Source of the DNA: Stieleria neptunia
GTDB taxonomy: Bacteria > Planctomycetota > Planctomycetia > Pirellulales > Pirellulaceae
Length of the DNA: 64,000 nucleotides
NCBI RefSeq assembly: GCF_007754155.1
Contig: NZ_CP037423.1
Span: 4,402,001 to 4,466,000 of the forward strand
Reading direction: 5' to 3'
A program made the position numbers and the translations under genes. Positions 27,816-36,856 of this stretch are shown one piece after another. The notes below the pieces were generated by a model that was given only the letters and a program-made list of their open reading frames with translations, had not been told where the DNA came from and made no database searches. The first letter of the stretch is position 1. The number at the start of each line of letters is the position of its first letter.

Positions 27816-30557
27816 ATGACAATATCTCGATCGATACGAAAACGGCTTCGCCGATACGCGCTGCTCTGTTTGGTCACCGCCTCGACCGCCGGCTTTCTCG
27901 AAACCACACCGACCTCGATCGCCGAGGACACGCACGACAGCGGCGACCTACGCGTCTGGGTCGAAGACCTCTCGCGAAGCTCCTTCAGCCAAGAATCGGT
28001 TGCGATTCGAAAATCGGCGTCTCAACCTCCGACACCCCAGTTCTTGACGGTCTCCGCCGAAGACCAATTGACGATCGACACGTGCAATTTCGACACCTGG
28101 CTTGCGGGCATCCTGCCGCCTTCTGGAAACAATCCATCGCCATCTGATAGCGAGCCGGCGAAGGCCCCGAACGACGCCGAACCCCCTGCGTCCGATCTCG
28201 TCAAATCCAACGCCTCGCGGACGTCCAGCCAGTTCAATTCAACGCTCGCAACGATCGCCGCTGCGGCATCCGCGGGAAACCCCATCCCGCTCAGCCAGTG
28301 GACCGAACCGTTCGCCATGATCGGTCCCGATGGCAGTCACACGCCGCAAGAAATCAAGGCGTTTCAGGCATGGTTTGACAACGGGAAAGCCTTCGTCGCC
28401 GGCCTCGGCAACGGAGACTTCAACGGGTTCATTCCCGTCGTCGATTTCGATGGCGAAGTCGCCGGCCCGCCCACCGACTCGCTCGCGGTGCTGGACAGCC
28501 AACCCGCCCGGCCGCTGACCGACGCCCGGCCGCAGACTGTCGCCCGGCCGCTGATCGGCAGCTCCCCCGTCATTGCGACCATCGAAGAAGCCTATCAGCC
28601 GTATGACTTGGCCGCCGAAGACTTGGCCGCGGCATCGGGGCGAAGCGAAAGCGGTGCCAGCGATCCCGAAGACACAGCGGCGGCGGACAAACCCCAAGAC
28701 CGTCAGATCGTGTGGACCGACGGGCTGTTCTCTCCGTCACTGCAACCCTTCTGCATCCACTCACTGGATTTGATGCGAAAGCCCGGTTGGAGTCCGCTCG
28801 CACAGAAGACAATCCCTTCGTTCCAACGCGTTGAGCTGCCAACCGAAGAAGCCGCGGTCGCAGAAGTCGAGCAGTCCGAGCCACCGGCAGAAGCGGAAAC
28901 GCTCGTCGCGGAAGCCGCCGTCGAAGCACCGGCGGTCGCCGAGCCGATGCAAGAAGAAGTGGTCGCGGACGTCGAGCCAGCCGAACCGCCGGTCGAAGCG
29001 GAAACGCTCGTCGCCGACGCCGCCGTCGAAGCACCGGCGGTCGCCGAGCCGATGCAAGAAGAAGTGGTCGCGGACGTCGAGCCAGCCGAACCGCCGGTCG
29101 AAGCGGAAACGCTCGTCGCCGAAGCCGCCGTCGAAGCACCGGTGGCCGCCGAGCCGATGCAAGAGGAAGTGGTCGCGGACGTCGAGCCAGCCGAACCGCC
29201 GGTCGAAGCGGAAACGCTCGTCGCCGAAGCCGCTGTCGAAGCACCGGCGGCCGACGAGCCGATGCAAGAAGAAGTGGTCGCGGACGTCGAGCCAGCCGAA
29301 CCGCCGGTCGAAGCGGAAACGCTCGTCGCCGACGCCGCGGTTGAAGCACCGGCGGCCGCCGAGCCGATGCAAGAAGAAGTGGTCGCGGACGTCGAGCCAG
29401 CCGAACCGCCGGTCGAAGCGGAAACGCTCGTCGCCGACGCCGCGGTTGAAGCACCGGCGGCCGCCGAGCCGATGCAGGAAGAAGTGGTCGCGGAAGTCGA
29501 GCAGCCCGAGCCGCCGGTTGAAGCGGAAACGCTCGTCGCCGACGCCGCGGTCGAAGCACCGGCGGTCGCCGAGCCGGTGCAAGAGGAAGTGGTCGCGGAA
29601 GTCGAACACTCCGAGCCGCCGGTTGAAGCGGAAACGCTCGTCGCCGACGCCGCGGTCGAAGCACCGGCGGCCGCCGAGCCGGTGCAAGAGGAAGTGGTCG
29701 CAGAAGTCGAGCAGCCCGAGTCGCCGGTTGAAGCCGAGACGCTCGTCGCCGACGCCGCGGTCGAAGCACCGGCGGCCGCCGAGCCGATGCAAGAGGAAGT
29801 GGTCGCAGAAGTCGAGCAGCCCGAGCCGCCGGTTGAAGCCGAGACGCTCGTCGCCGACGCCGCGGTCGAAGTACCGGCGGCCGCCGAGCCGATGCAAGAA
29901 GAAGTGATCGCAGAAGTCGAGCAGCCCGAGTCGCCGGTTGAAGCCGAGACGCTCGTCGCCGACGCCGCGATCGAAGCACCGGTGGCCGCCGAGCCGATGC
30001 AAGAAGAAGTGATCGCAGAAGTCGAGCAAGCCGAGCCACCGGCTGAGTCGATGGAGTTGGTTGCCGCCAATCCCTCTCTTCCCCAAGGAGAGGTGATGGT
30101 GGAGGAAGTGCCCGCGTGTGTCGGGTCTCCGGATTGTTTGTTGGAAGATGTGATGTGGCAGGTCAGTGTTGCGATGGAAGACGCAAACGTGGCTGACCAA
30201 TGGCTCCGCCCCAAGCGGGTCGGGAAACGATTGGCATCGCTGGTGGTGGGCGGTGACCGAGTGGCGTCGCGGGTGGCTGGCGAACTGGCCCTGGTATGGC
30301 CGGCTAACGCACAACCCGCGAAACCGATCCCCGGCAGTGGAGCTAAGTTGTTGGCGCGAGCCGAGGCCGCTGAGCAGTTACCGGCGGAGGGCACGGCGAA
30401 GCCCTTCACGCCAGAACAGCTCGCCCAGGCAGACGCCATGTTCAGGCAGTGGGTCGGCGTGGCCCAAAGTGTTTTGGATGATCTTTCCGATCGCCTAAAC
30501 GACGTGACTGAGGTTGCCCTTCATCGTGGAACTCAGGACGACTCGGAACGGCGATAA
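27816..30557 (+). CDS. Secreted acidic repeat protein with eleven 35-residue repeats
   Basis: ATG 27816 is preceded by AGGAAGGAG at about 8 nt and begins a signal peptide (SIRKRLRRYALLCLVTASTAGFL), so I reject the longer frame. The 913-residue protein has a unique Ser/Pro/Ala-rich N-terminal region (about 35-355) including FDTWLAGILPPSG and a short PARPLTDARP duplication. Eleven tandem 35-residue repeats follow (VEAETLVADAAVEAPAAAEP, then MQEEVVADVEPAEPP), then a C-terminal region (about 745-913) with CVGSPDC and several helices. The repeats are extremely Glu/Val/Ala rich with no aromatic residues, so the array is likely an extended or helical spacer with high negative charge, outside the cytoplasm. 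The function is unknown. A terminator follows. Confidence 0.8.
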   Translation: MTISRSIRKRLRRYALLCLVTASTAGFLETTPTSIAEDTHDSGDLRVWVEDLSRSSFSQESVAIRKSASQPPTPQFLTVSAEDQLTIDTCNFDTWLAGILPPSGNNPSPSDSEPAKAPNDAEPPASDLVKSNASRTSSQFNSTLATIAAAASAGNPIPLSQWTEPFAMIGPDGSHTPQEIKAFQAWFDNGKAFVAGLGNGDFNGFIPVVDFDGEVAGPPTDSLAVLDSQPARPLTDARPQTVARPLIGSSPVIATIEEAYQPYDLAAEDLAAASGRSESGASDPEDTAAADKPQDRQIVWTDGLFSPSLQPFCIHSLDLMRKPGWSPLAQKTIPSFQRVELPTEEAAVAEVEQSEPPAEAETLVAEAAVEAPAVAEPMQEEVVADVEPAEPPVEAETLVADAAVEAPAVAEPMQEEVVADVEPAEPPVEAETLVAEAAVEAPVAAEPMQEEVVADVEPAEPPVEAETLVAEAAVEAPAADEPMQEEVVADVEPAEPPVEAETLVADAAVEAPAAAEPMQEEVVADVEPAEPPVEAETLVADAAVEAPAAAEPMQEEVVAEVEQPEPPVEAETLVADAAVEAPAVAEPVQEEVVAEVEHSEPPVEAETLVADAAVEAPAAAEPVQEEVVAEVEQPESPVEAETLVADAAVEAPAAAEPMQEEVVAEVEQPEPPVEAETLVADAAVEVPAAAEPMQEEVIAEVEQPESPVEAETLVADAAIEAPVAAEPMQEEVIAEVEQAEPPAESMELVAANPSLPQGEVMVEEVPACVGSPDCLLEDVMWQVSVAMEDANVADQWLRPKRVGKRLASLVVGGDRVASRVAGELALVWPANAQPAKPIPGSGAKLLARAEAAEQLPAEGTAKPFTPEQLAQADAMFRQWVGVAQSVLDDLSDRLNDVTEVALHRGTQDDSERR
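28887..30041 (+). repeat. Array of eleven 105-bp direct repeats within the acidic protein gene
   Basis: Units begin at 28887 and recur every 105 bp, with GTCGAAGCGGAAACGCTCGT as the repeated core. Differences between units are few and cluster: early units read GACGTCGAGCCAGCC where later ones read GAAGTCGAGCAGCCC, indicating block duplication. A half unit precedes the array at 28854-28886. Confidence 0.95.
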
Positions 30558-30655
30558 ACGAAGACGTCAAGAACGCTTTCGGTAAACACGACGAATCAAG
30601 CCGGTCTTCTCCATCCCGCCGGCAGGCACTTTGATTCGGACTCCAACTGCCAGGT

Positions 30656-30709
30656 CCGCTCATTCTCACAGGTTCCCTCCTCCTGGAGAGAATGAGCGGA
30701 TCTTTTTTT
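30656..30709 (+). terminator. Rho-independent terminator after the repeat-protein gene
   Basis: A 12-bp perfect stem (CCGCTCATTCTC with its complement), 20-nt loop and seven T residues, 100 bp after the stop codon on the plus strand. Confidence 0.85.
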
Positions 30710-30824
30710 CCCTCCCCCGTTCGCTCGCCTTTTAGGAAATCGATTCAATGATCGCGGTACTCCTCTCCTGCACCTTCAAAATGATCATGGTCTATTCAAA
30801 ATCGCGACTCCAGTCTCGCAAGCC

Positions 30825-31475
30825 CTAGCCACCGAGTACCAGCGCGACAACGCCCAAGCTGATCACCGCGATCAAGATCACGAGCAAGACTTTCACGATC
30901 AACGACGTCTGGTACTTGATGTGCGATGTGCGACGGATCGCGTCCTGATACGCTTCGGAAAAGACGACTTTCCCTTTCTGACTTTGCAACAGATACAGGA
31001 TGTAACCGTTGATCAACGTGCCGAACGGAAAGATCAGCAGTCCGATAACGCTGAATACCGTCGCCAACCGCCGCGCGGCGATCTTGAATCGACGCAGTCC
31101 CAAGCCGGTGTAAATCTGCACCGACCCCAAACCTCCGTACAGGCCGACCACCAACGCCGCCTCGACCAACCCCATGCCTTGCATCCCATTGCCGTCAACC
31201 AGCAGCGAAACCGCCGCCACCCCCGCCATCACGACGAAGAAGAGCAGCATCAGCACGCCGGGGATGATGTACAGCAATCCGATCGATTTAATCGATGCCT
31301 CGTGACTGAGATACTTGCGCCGAAACGCTTCCACCTCCGACCCCCCCAGCCCTTCGGTCTCGGAAACGTGTGACGTGGGCGCGTAGGGATTCAGCGCGGC
31401 ATCTGCCGCGACCGGCCGCTGAATCGCAAACGGATTGGGCTCGTCATCGGGCACCGCGAAGGGGTCTTTCGTCAC
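30825..31475 (-). CDS. Four-TM hypothetical membrane protein
   Basis: The start is GTG 31475. The first 65 residues are hydrophilic with an NPFAIQRP/NPYAPTSH pattern (the N-P-Y/F-A module common at the N-termini of planctomycete membrane proteins). Four hydrophobic segments follow, at about 68-95, 105-125, 140-160 and 190-212 (VKVLLVILIAVISLGVVALVL). No catalytic residues stand out. It is a single gene between a terminator and a repeat-bearing spacer. I do not recognise a named family. Confidence 0.65.
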   Translation of the reverse strand: MTKDPFAVPDDEPNPFAIQRPVAADAALNPYAPTSHVSETEGLGGSEVEAFRRKYLSHEASIKSIGLLYIIPGVLMLLFFVVMAGVAAVSLLVDGNGMQGMGLVEAALVVGLYGGLGSVQIYTGLGLRRFKIAARRLATVFSVIGLLIFPFGTLINGYILYLLQSQKGKVVFSEAYQDAIRRTSHIKYQTSLIVKVLLVILIAVISLGVVALVLGG

Positions 31476-31912
31476 GATCGTCTCGCATCACGCGTCGTAT
31501 GAATTTTGGGTAGTGAATCTTACCAACTCTAAATTCTCCAGTTTCGTCGGTCGAGCGGAAAAGGGGGCGCAGGTACGAATCGTGCGGGCATCTGTGACCG
31601 GGGATGCAGCAACCGTTGGTGTTTAGCCTTCAGGCGATTCCCGGTCGCTGCGTGGGACGCCAATTGTATTACTGCAGGATTTGGCAACCGATTTAGACTC
31701 TCTCCCTCTGGGAGAGACGGCGTTTGCGCAGCAAGCAAACGCCAGAGAGGACCGGCGGCTTGCGAAAGTCTTGGCGACGTCCGCTACGATCAATTCCGCC
31801 ACTTAGACAATTGACGTCCCTAGCAGCGACTCTGGACGGCGAAAGCCTGCACACCAACACGCGTGCCGTCCCATTCAGATCGCGCACCCTGAGTTTAAAA
31901 GTCAACAGGCCC
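31476..31912. other. Gene-free spacer
   Basis: It contains a small imperfect palindrome CTCTCCCTCTGGGAGAGA at 31699-31716 of the P3 type, and GCGTTTGC...GCAAACGC arms right after it. Nothing else is recognisable. Confidence 0.45.
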
Positions 31913-32197
31913 CTAGTACTGCCGCGGCGCAGCCGACGCATCGTCCAAGAACGGTTGCTCCCAAGGCGGAGTCATCGGGCGAGTCGCCTGTTGGGGAATC
32001 AGCTCTTCGGCCTCCGGTAGGTCCTCGGCCCGGTCGAGCAACTCACGGCCCTTGGCGATCGCTTTGGACGCATCGGCGCGAATTTCATCTCGGTTGAATC
32101 GGATGGTCGTCTCGTTTTCGTTGCGTTGGATGGTGAACCAGCCGGCCATGAAGGCGCAAACCGCCAAAACTCCCAGAATCACAAGCGTCCGAAACAT
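31913..32197 (-). CDS. Small membrane-anchored hypothetical protein
   Basis: A 94-residue protein with ATG start preceded by GAGAGGAG at about 5 nt. An N-terminal hydrophobic segment (TLVILGVLAVCAFMAGWF) acts as anchor. The rest is hydrophilic, with an amphipathic helix (EIRADASKAIAKGRELLDRA) and a Pro-rich end. It is probably exposed in the periplasm. The clear ribosome-binding site and membrane anchor support it as a real gene; the family is unknown. Confidence 0.65.
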   Translation of the reverse strand: MFRTLVILGVLAVCAFMAGWFTIQRNENETTIRFNRDEIRADASKAIAKGRELLDRAEDLPEAEELIPQQATRPMTPPWEQPFLDDASAAPRQY

Positions 32198-32360
32198 CTC
32201 ACTCTCCTCTCTTGGTTCGTTAAACCTGGCACGTTCGTCCGTGAAAGCGGCAGTCTACGAAGAGTCGCTGGGCCAGTGAAAGATCAGTCCGCGCGGGCGG
32301 CGTGGCGAAGAAGTTTCCCTCCCAGGGCAGTGGATCTTTGCCACCAAACGGCATGTGTCA

Positions 32361-32590
32361 TAGCGGCAGGGCGCGAGCCCTCCGGTTTTCCGTTCTTTGT
32401 TAGCGGCAGGGCGCGAGCCCTCCGGTCTTTGAATCTGTTTCAACGCTGCTGCCCTCAACGATTTCAAAGCATCGCACTGATGAGGCCCTCCGGGCCTAGA
32501 AAACCCCTTTACCGGAGACGGTGAATGCCGCACATCGATTCCGTTGGAGTCAGCAACGCTGAAACCGGACGGCTCGCGCCGTTCCGCTAA
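32361..32590. repeat. Palindromic repeat P2, copy C, with an internal 40-bp duplication
   Basis: It begins TAGCGGCAGGGCGCGAGCCC, which is repeated exactly 40 bp later at 32401, and ends with the inverted edge GGCTCGCGCCGTTCCGCTAA. The middle is shorter than in copies A and B. Confidence 0.7.
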
Positions 32591-32700
32591 GGACCGTCGG
32601 AAGAATAAGTGGCGGGGATTGATTGTGGGATAGGCTTCCAGCCTGTCGTTTTCGCCATGACAGGCTGGAAGCCTATCCCACTTATTCTTCCGACGGTCCT
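32590..32700. repeat. Long nested hairpin around palindromic repeat P1
   Basis: Outer arms of 21 bp (GGACCGTCGGAAGAATAAGT at the left and its complement at the right) enclose the 23-bp arms of the P1 repeat (32625-32647 and 32659-32681). The total of 111 bp abuts the P2 copy C and precedes the response-regulator stop by 55 bp. Confidence 0.85.
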
Positions 32701-32754
32701 AACACCTTCCATTTCGCTCGCATCACCACCCAAATTCGCGACGCGCACCAACCG

Positions 32755-34098
32755 CTACGCCGCTTTCTCTTCGGCGGCGTTGAGCTTGTTGTACAGGGTT
32801 TTGACGCTGACGCCCAACTCCTCGGCGGCCGCCTTTTTGTCACCAGCGTTTCGTTCGATCGCGCGCTCGATCGCAATCATTTCCATTTCTCGAATCGTCA
32901 TCGGGCCCGCGTCACGAATTTCGCTTCGCAATTGGCGGCGGCTGAAATGTCGCGGCAAATGTTCCGCGTCGATCGGCAGGGCATCGCATAGGATCGCCGC
33001 GTGTTCGACCACATTGGCCAGCTCCCGGACATTGCCGGGCCACTTGTGTGCCAGCAGCTCCGCGGTGGCTTGGGATGTGAACAACGCGTCGTCATCGCCG
33101 TCGCTGCGGTGGCGGCGCAGCAGGTGAACCGCCAGCGGCATCAGATCGTCGATCCGTTCTCTCAGCGGCGGCACATGGATCTCGAAGGTATTGATTCGAA
33201 ACATCAGGTCTTCGCGGAACTGTTCCTCGCCGACCATTTTTTCCAGATCGCGGTGCGTGGCGCAGATCACGCGCACGTCGACGCGTTTGGATTGGTTGCT
33301 GCCCAATCGCCTGATGTCGCCGGTTTCCAAGACCCGCAACAGTTTGGCCTGCATCGTCATCGGCAGCTCGCCGATCTCGTCCAAGAAGATCGTGCCTCCG
33401 TCGGCCACCTCGAACAGTCCGACCCGGGCGTTGTCGGCGCCGGTGAAGGCGCCTTTGACGTGCCCGAACAGCTCGCTCTCGATCAGGTTTTCCGGCAGTG
33501 CACCACAGTTGATCGAAACCATCGGTTCGTCGGCCCGAAGGCTGGCCTGGTGGACCGCGCGGGCGACCAGTTCTTTACCGCATCCGGTTTCGCCCAGGAT
33601 CAAAACCGTGCTGTCGGTGGGGCCCACTTTTTCAATCACCTTGCGGACCTGCAGCATCGACTTGCCGTCGCCCACCAATTCGGAGTCTCCCTCCGCCTGG
33701 CGGACACGGTGCTCCAGCGCCGCCAAGCGTCTCGATTGAGACAGGCGATGATAGACCTCACTGAGCAGCGATTTGATTTGTTTGAAACTGCACGGCTTGC
33801 TGAGGAAGGCGAAGACGTGGTTTTCGATCGCGGTCAGAGCGGACTTCAGGTCGGGTTTGCCGGTGATCACGACCGCTTCGATTTCCGGGCGGATTTTCCG
33901 CGCCCGCGCGATCACTTCGGCACCCTTGATTCCCGGCATGTCCAAATCGACGATCATGCAATCGAACGGTTCCCGCTCGAGCGCGGCCACCGCGGTTTCC
34001 CCGTCGGGGCAGACGACCACGCTGTGGCCGAGTTTTTCTAACTGGGTCTTCATCAGCGTCTGCAGCGACGTTTCATCGTCGGCATACAGGATATGCAT
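32755..34098 (-). CDS. NtrC-family sigma-54-dependent response regulator
   Basis: The protein starts at ATG 34098 (MHILYADDETSLQ), 11 bp after the kinase stop; ATG 34128 is possible and would overlap. An N-terminal receiver domain has acidic residues ADDE and the phospho-acceptor Asp in CMIVDLDMPG (about residue 48), with the conserved Lys in FLSKPCS. The AAA+ domain at about 135-365 has Walker A GETGCGKELVARAV, the sigma-54 contact loop GAFTGAD, Walker B GGTIFLDEIGELP and the arginine-finger segment. The C-terminal Fis-type helix-turn-helix is KKAAAEELGVSVKTLYNKL. It should activate sigma-54 promoters when phosphorylated by the adjacent kinase. Confidence 0.95.
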   Translation of the reverse strand: MHILYADDETSLQTLMKTQLEKLGHSVVVCPDGETAVAALEREPFDCMIVDLDMPGIKGAEVIARARKIRPEIEAVVITGKPDLKSALTAIENHVFAFLSKPCSFKQIKSLLSEVYHRLSQSRRLAALEHRVRQAEGDSELVGDGKSMLQVRKVIEKVGPTDSTVLILGETGCGKELVARAVHQASLRADEPMVSINCGALPENLIESELFGHVKGAFTGADNARVGLFEVADGGTIFLDEIGELPMTMQAKLLRVLETGDIRRLGSNQSKRVDVRVICATHRDLEKMVGEEQFREDLMFRINTFEIHVPPLRERIDDLMPLAVHLLRRHRSDGDDDALFTSQATAELLAHKWPGNVRELANVVEHAAILCDALPIDAEHLPRHFSRRQLRSEIRDAGPMTIREMEMIAIERAIERNAGDKKAAAEELGVSVKTLYNKLNAAEEKAA

Positions 34099-34108
34099 GG
34101 ATTCGCAT

Positions 34109-35866
34109 TCAGGCGACTTTTTGGACATCATTCCACTTGGTCGAAGAGGGCAGGTCATCGTGATCGTTCCGCTCCCGTGACGTGTAGAACGTCGAATCGG
34201 AAGGAGACTCTTTCTTGGCGGGCTCGGTCGGAAGCCGCAAGATCATTTTGGATCCACGGCCTTCCCCTTCGCTGTGCGGCGTCAAGGATCCGTGGTGTAG
34301 CGACACGATTCGATAGCTGATGCTCAATCCCAATCCGGTGCCGCTGTCGTCGCGGCGGCGGGTAAAGAAGGGCTCAAAAAGATGGTCCATCACTTCCTGG
34401 TCCATGCCGCATCCGTCGTCTTGCACTTCGACGACCGCTTCCTTGATGCCGCTGAACGGGTCGATCTCGTGTCGCACGAACACGTCGACCTTGCCGTCGG
34501 TGTCCACCGACTCCAGGGCATTGGAAACCAGGTTCAGAACGACTTGCTGGATTTCCTGAGAATTGCAGTACGCCGTGACGTGATCGTCCGCATGCGTGCG
34601 GATCGTTTTGCAGCGGTACTCGCCGACTTTTCCGACCATCGACACGACCCCCGCGACGAGTTCGCCGAGGTCTTCGGGCGTGCGGCTGGAATTGCTCAGA
34701 CGGCTGAAATTGAGCAGGCGTTGGGTGATGCCCTTGCACCGAAACGCCTCCGATTGAATCAGCCCCAGGTTGGTCTGTAGCTCTTGCAAGAAGTCTTGGT
34801 TGAATCGTTCTTTCTCGTCCGCCGGCAGGTCTTCGAGTGTCCCTTCGAGCGCCTCGGCGCCCCAGGCGATCGCACCGAGCGGATTGTTGATCTCGTGGGC
34901 AACGCCGGCCGCCAGGAATCCGACGCTGGCGAGTTGTTCGTTCTGGATCACTTCGCGCGTTCGCTCGCGGACCTCCTGTTCGGCACGTTGTTTGGCGAGC
35001 GTTTCGTTGGCCACCGCACGGTTGAATCGATCGGTGATGTCGTTGACGGTGTCGGCCATCAATCCGATTTCGTCGCTCGTCCCCAACAGGATCTTGTGTT
35101 GGTGGTGGCCGCTGGCGATCAATTGCGAGCCCCGGAACAGGGTTCGAAACGGCACGACGATCAACGTCCAAAACTGCCAGGCCATGAAGATGATTAGAAA
35201 CGCGGACAAGCCCGTGTAGACGCGAAACCCGTTGCGGTTGGCCCTCTGCTCGGCGTGAACGCTGTCGCGAAATTTCTTCATCTTGCCCCGGATTTCGCCG
35301 AAGTACACGTTCGTCAGGTTGGCGAGTTCGTCGACCCCCTCTCCAATTCCCTGATACTGAGCGTCGTACCGCGAGAACGTCCCCTTCAGAAGACTGCGTC
35401 GGGACCACGCGTCGGTGACTTTGGTCAACAGACTGTCGATTTCGTTCAAGCTGTCGCCTTGTCGGCCACGGTCAAGCAACAGGCGGGTCTCCGCATGCTC
35501 GCTGGGGCGTGCGAGCACGGTCGACATGTAGGGGGTCAGATGCCGACGGAAAGACATCAGTCGGTCGTGGATGTTGGCCTCTTCCAAGCCGAGTGCGGAT
35601 TCTTCGATGCCCTCGAACCCGATCATCTGATTGGATTCGATGCGGGTCTTTAGTTCGCCGAATTGCTCGTACGACTGTCTCAGCAATTCCGCCTGCTGAT
35701 TGAGTTCGTGGGCGTGCTCGATCTCGTCGGCCAACAGGCTGATCTCGGTCGCCAGGTAGCGGTCGCGGGCGAGCTGTGACCAGCTGTTAAAGACCAGCAG
35801 CCCGATCACGAACGCCAGCCCACACAGACCGACGATCATCTTGGTACGGATTTTCCACTTTCGCAT
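34109..35866 (-). CDS. Membrane sensor histidine kinase paired with the NtrC-type regulator
   Basis: ATG 35866 (MRKWKIRTKMIVGLCGLAF) is preferred; GTG 35890 adds eight residues. The first membrane segment is at about 10-28, a helical periplasmic sensor region at about 29-205 is without a named fold, and a second span lies near 215-240 (LSAFLIIFMAWQFWTLIVVPF). A HAMP-like linker (about 240-300) follows, then the H-box GVAHEINNPLGAI and the ATPase motifs NLVSNALES, DDGCGMD and GTGLGLSISYRIV. The NPLGA box is typical of NtrB-like kinases that feed sigma-54 regulators, matching the partner gene. The signal sensed is unknown. The stop lies just before the regulator's start, so they form one operon. 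Confidence 0.93.
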   Translation of the reverse strand: MRKWKIRTKMIVGLCGLAFVIGLLVFNSWSQLARDRYLATEISLLADEIEHAHELNQQAELLRQSYEQFGELKTRIESNQMIGFEGIEESALGLEEANIHDRLMSFRRHLTPYMSTVLARPSEHAETRLLLDRGRQGDSLNEIDSLLTKVTDAWSRRSLLKGTFSRYDAQYQGIGEGVDELANLTNVYFGEIRGKMKKFRDSVHAEQRANRNGFRVYTGLSAFLIIFMAWQFWTLIVVPFRTLFRGSQLIASGHHQHKILLGTSDEIGLMADTVNDITDRFNRAVANETLAKQRAEQEVRERTREVIQNEQLASVGFLAAGVAHEINNPLGAIAWGAEALEGTLEDLPADEKERFNQDFLQELQTNLGLIQSEAFRCKGITQRLLNFSRLSNSSRTPEDLGELVAGVVSMVGKVGEYRCKTIRTHADDHVTAYCNSQEIQQVVLNLVSNALESVDTDGKVDVFVRHEIDPFSGIKEAVVEVQDDGCGMDQEVMDHLFEPFFTRRRDDSGTGLGLSISYRIVSLHHGSLTPHSEGEGRGSKMILRLPTEPAKKESPSDSTFYTSRERNDHDDLPSSTKWNDVQKVA

Positions 35867-36216
35867 CGCTGCCGGTGCCTTCCCTTGCACGAATCAGAGC
35901 CAACTGTCCACCGTGAAACTCGGCTGCCGTCGACGATACGGACCGCGCCGGCCAACGACAAGGGCAACCCGAGCCGAATCGCTGCGGATGCGAAAATGCT
36001 TTCGATCCGGTGGGAAATCTGATTCTTGCCTTCGCCCCGCGAACCTTTTGGCGGGGGCCTGCGTCTCCCAACACAGTCAGATTGTTCTTGCTTTTTATTT
36101 GCCGAGTAAGGATACTTCTGTTGTCGGGTCGCACTAACGCGGTGCGACGGACTACTTCCGAACGCTTCCGGCACCACTCTTGTTGGCGCAAGGGTCGGAC
36201 GCGTCAAACCAAAGTT

Positions 36217-36395
36217 TTAAAAGGAGGTGATCAAGTGGATTATTGCTGTACTAGCCAACGGGGAAGCAACCCGTAGACCAAGTCGGCGGGCTGACGCTTC
36301 TGGGTCAGCTTCCCCACTCGAGATCATCTTTTTGATCGCGAGATACATGCCCGTTCGTCGAGATTTTACCTTGGTCTCGGCGAGCGGGTTTTTTT
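36217..36395 (+). ncRNA. Candidate structured small RNA with a very strong ribosome-binding site and leader peptide
   Basis: AAAAGGAGGTGATC at 36219-36232 is complementary to the usual 3' end of 16S rRNA over 13 nt. A GTG at 36235, 7 nt after AGGAGG, opens a 13-codon frame (VDYCCTSQRGSNP, stop at 36274-36276). The stop lies within a long hairpin formed by GGGGAAGC (36260-36267) and GCTTCCCC (36308-36315), extended by ACCC/GGGT. A strong terminator closes the unit at 36350-36395, and no gene follows on this strand. An alternative 63-codon frame from GTG 36227 is less likely because the start overlaps the ribosome-binding site. The function is unknown. Confidence 0.45.
36350..36395 (+). terminator. 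Rho-independent terminator
   Basis: A 14-bp stem (CCCGTTCGTCGAGA with TCTCGGCGAGCGGG, two G-U pairs), 11-nt loop and seven T residues. It proves little coding content on this strand but strongly suggests a short transcript ending here. Confidence 0.9.
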
Positions 36396-36473
36396 GTTGC
36401 CACTCCGCGATGACGTAGTGGTTCGCGAGCACTGCCGTCAAAAGTCACCCTTCGGTGTGTAGTTCGTGCAGTT

Positions 36474-36705
36474 CTGAAGTCACCCTCCTGGCAGGAGGGG
36501 CGAGCGCAGCGAGGGGAGGTCGAACGGTCAATCGCGGCGTTCACTTCACTCTTGTTGGGCGACCCCAAGCAACAAGGCAAACCTTCTCCTCTCGTCGCTT
36601 GGCTCGACTCCCCCCAACGAGACAACGACGAAAGCCTTTATTGCCAACGAGTTGAAACCTGCACGACCTCGGTGCAGGAAGGTCGAGCGAAGCGAGGGGA
36701 GGACC
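36474..36705. repeat. P3 mobile repeat, full copy plus a second partial copy
   Basis: 36474-36640 matches the repeat at 13085-13255 along its length (GTCGAACGGT, TTCACTTCACTCTTG, AGCAACAA, then the CTCCCC...GAG end). At 36655-36705 the motif GGTCGAGCGAAGCGAGGGGAGG recurs with TGCACGACCTCGGTGCAG, as in the copy near 16300. Confidence 0.75.
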
Positions 36706-36856
36706 TCCGCGGTCGATGATCCATCATCGCCAACCCATCCCGCACCGTCGTCAATTCCTCGTCGCCACGGCGAAACACGACGTCGATTGCGTTTGACCAT
36801 GGTGGAGGTGTCCGCGTTTCGTGCTCGGCTCGAATCCCGATTCCCTGTGGCGGGCG

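Noticed and set aside
28570..30439. Three very long minus-strand frames over the acidic repeat gene
   Set aside because: They are by-products of the 105-bp periodic, stop-poor sequence; the plus frame has a ribosome-binding site, signal peptide and terminator, the minus frames have none.
36217..36441. 74-residue minus-strand frame opposite the candidate RNA
   Set aside because: It reads through the terminator and hairpin in reverse and has no ribosome-binding site.
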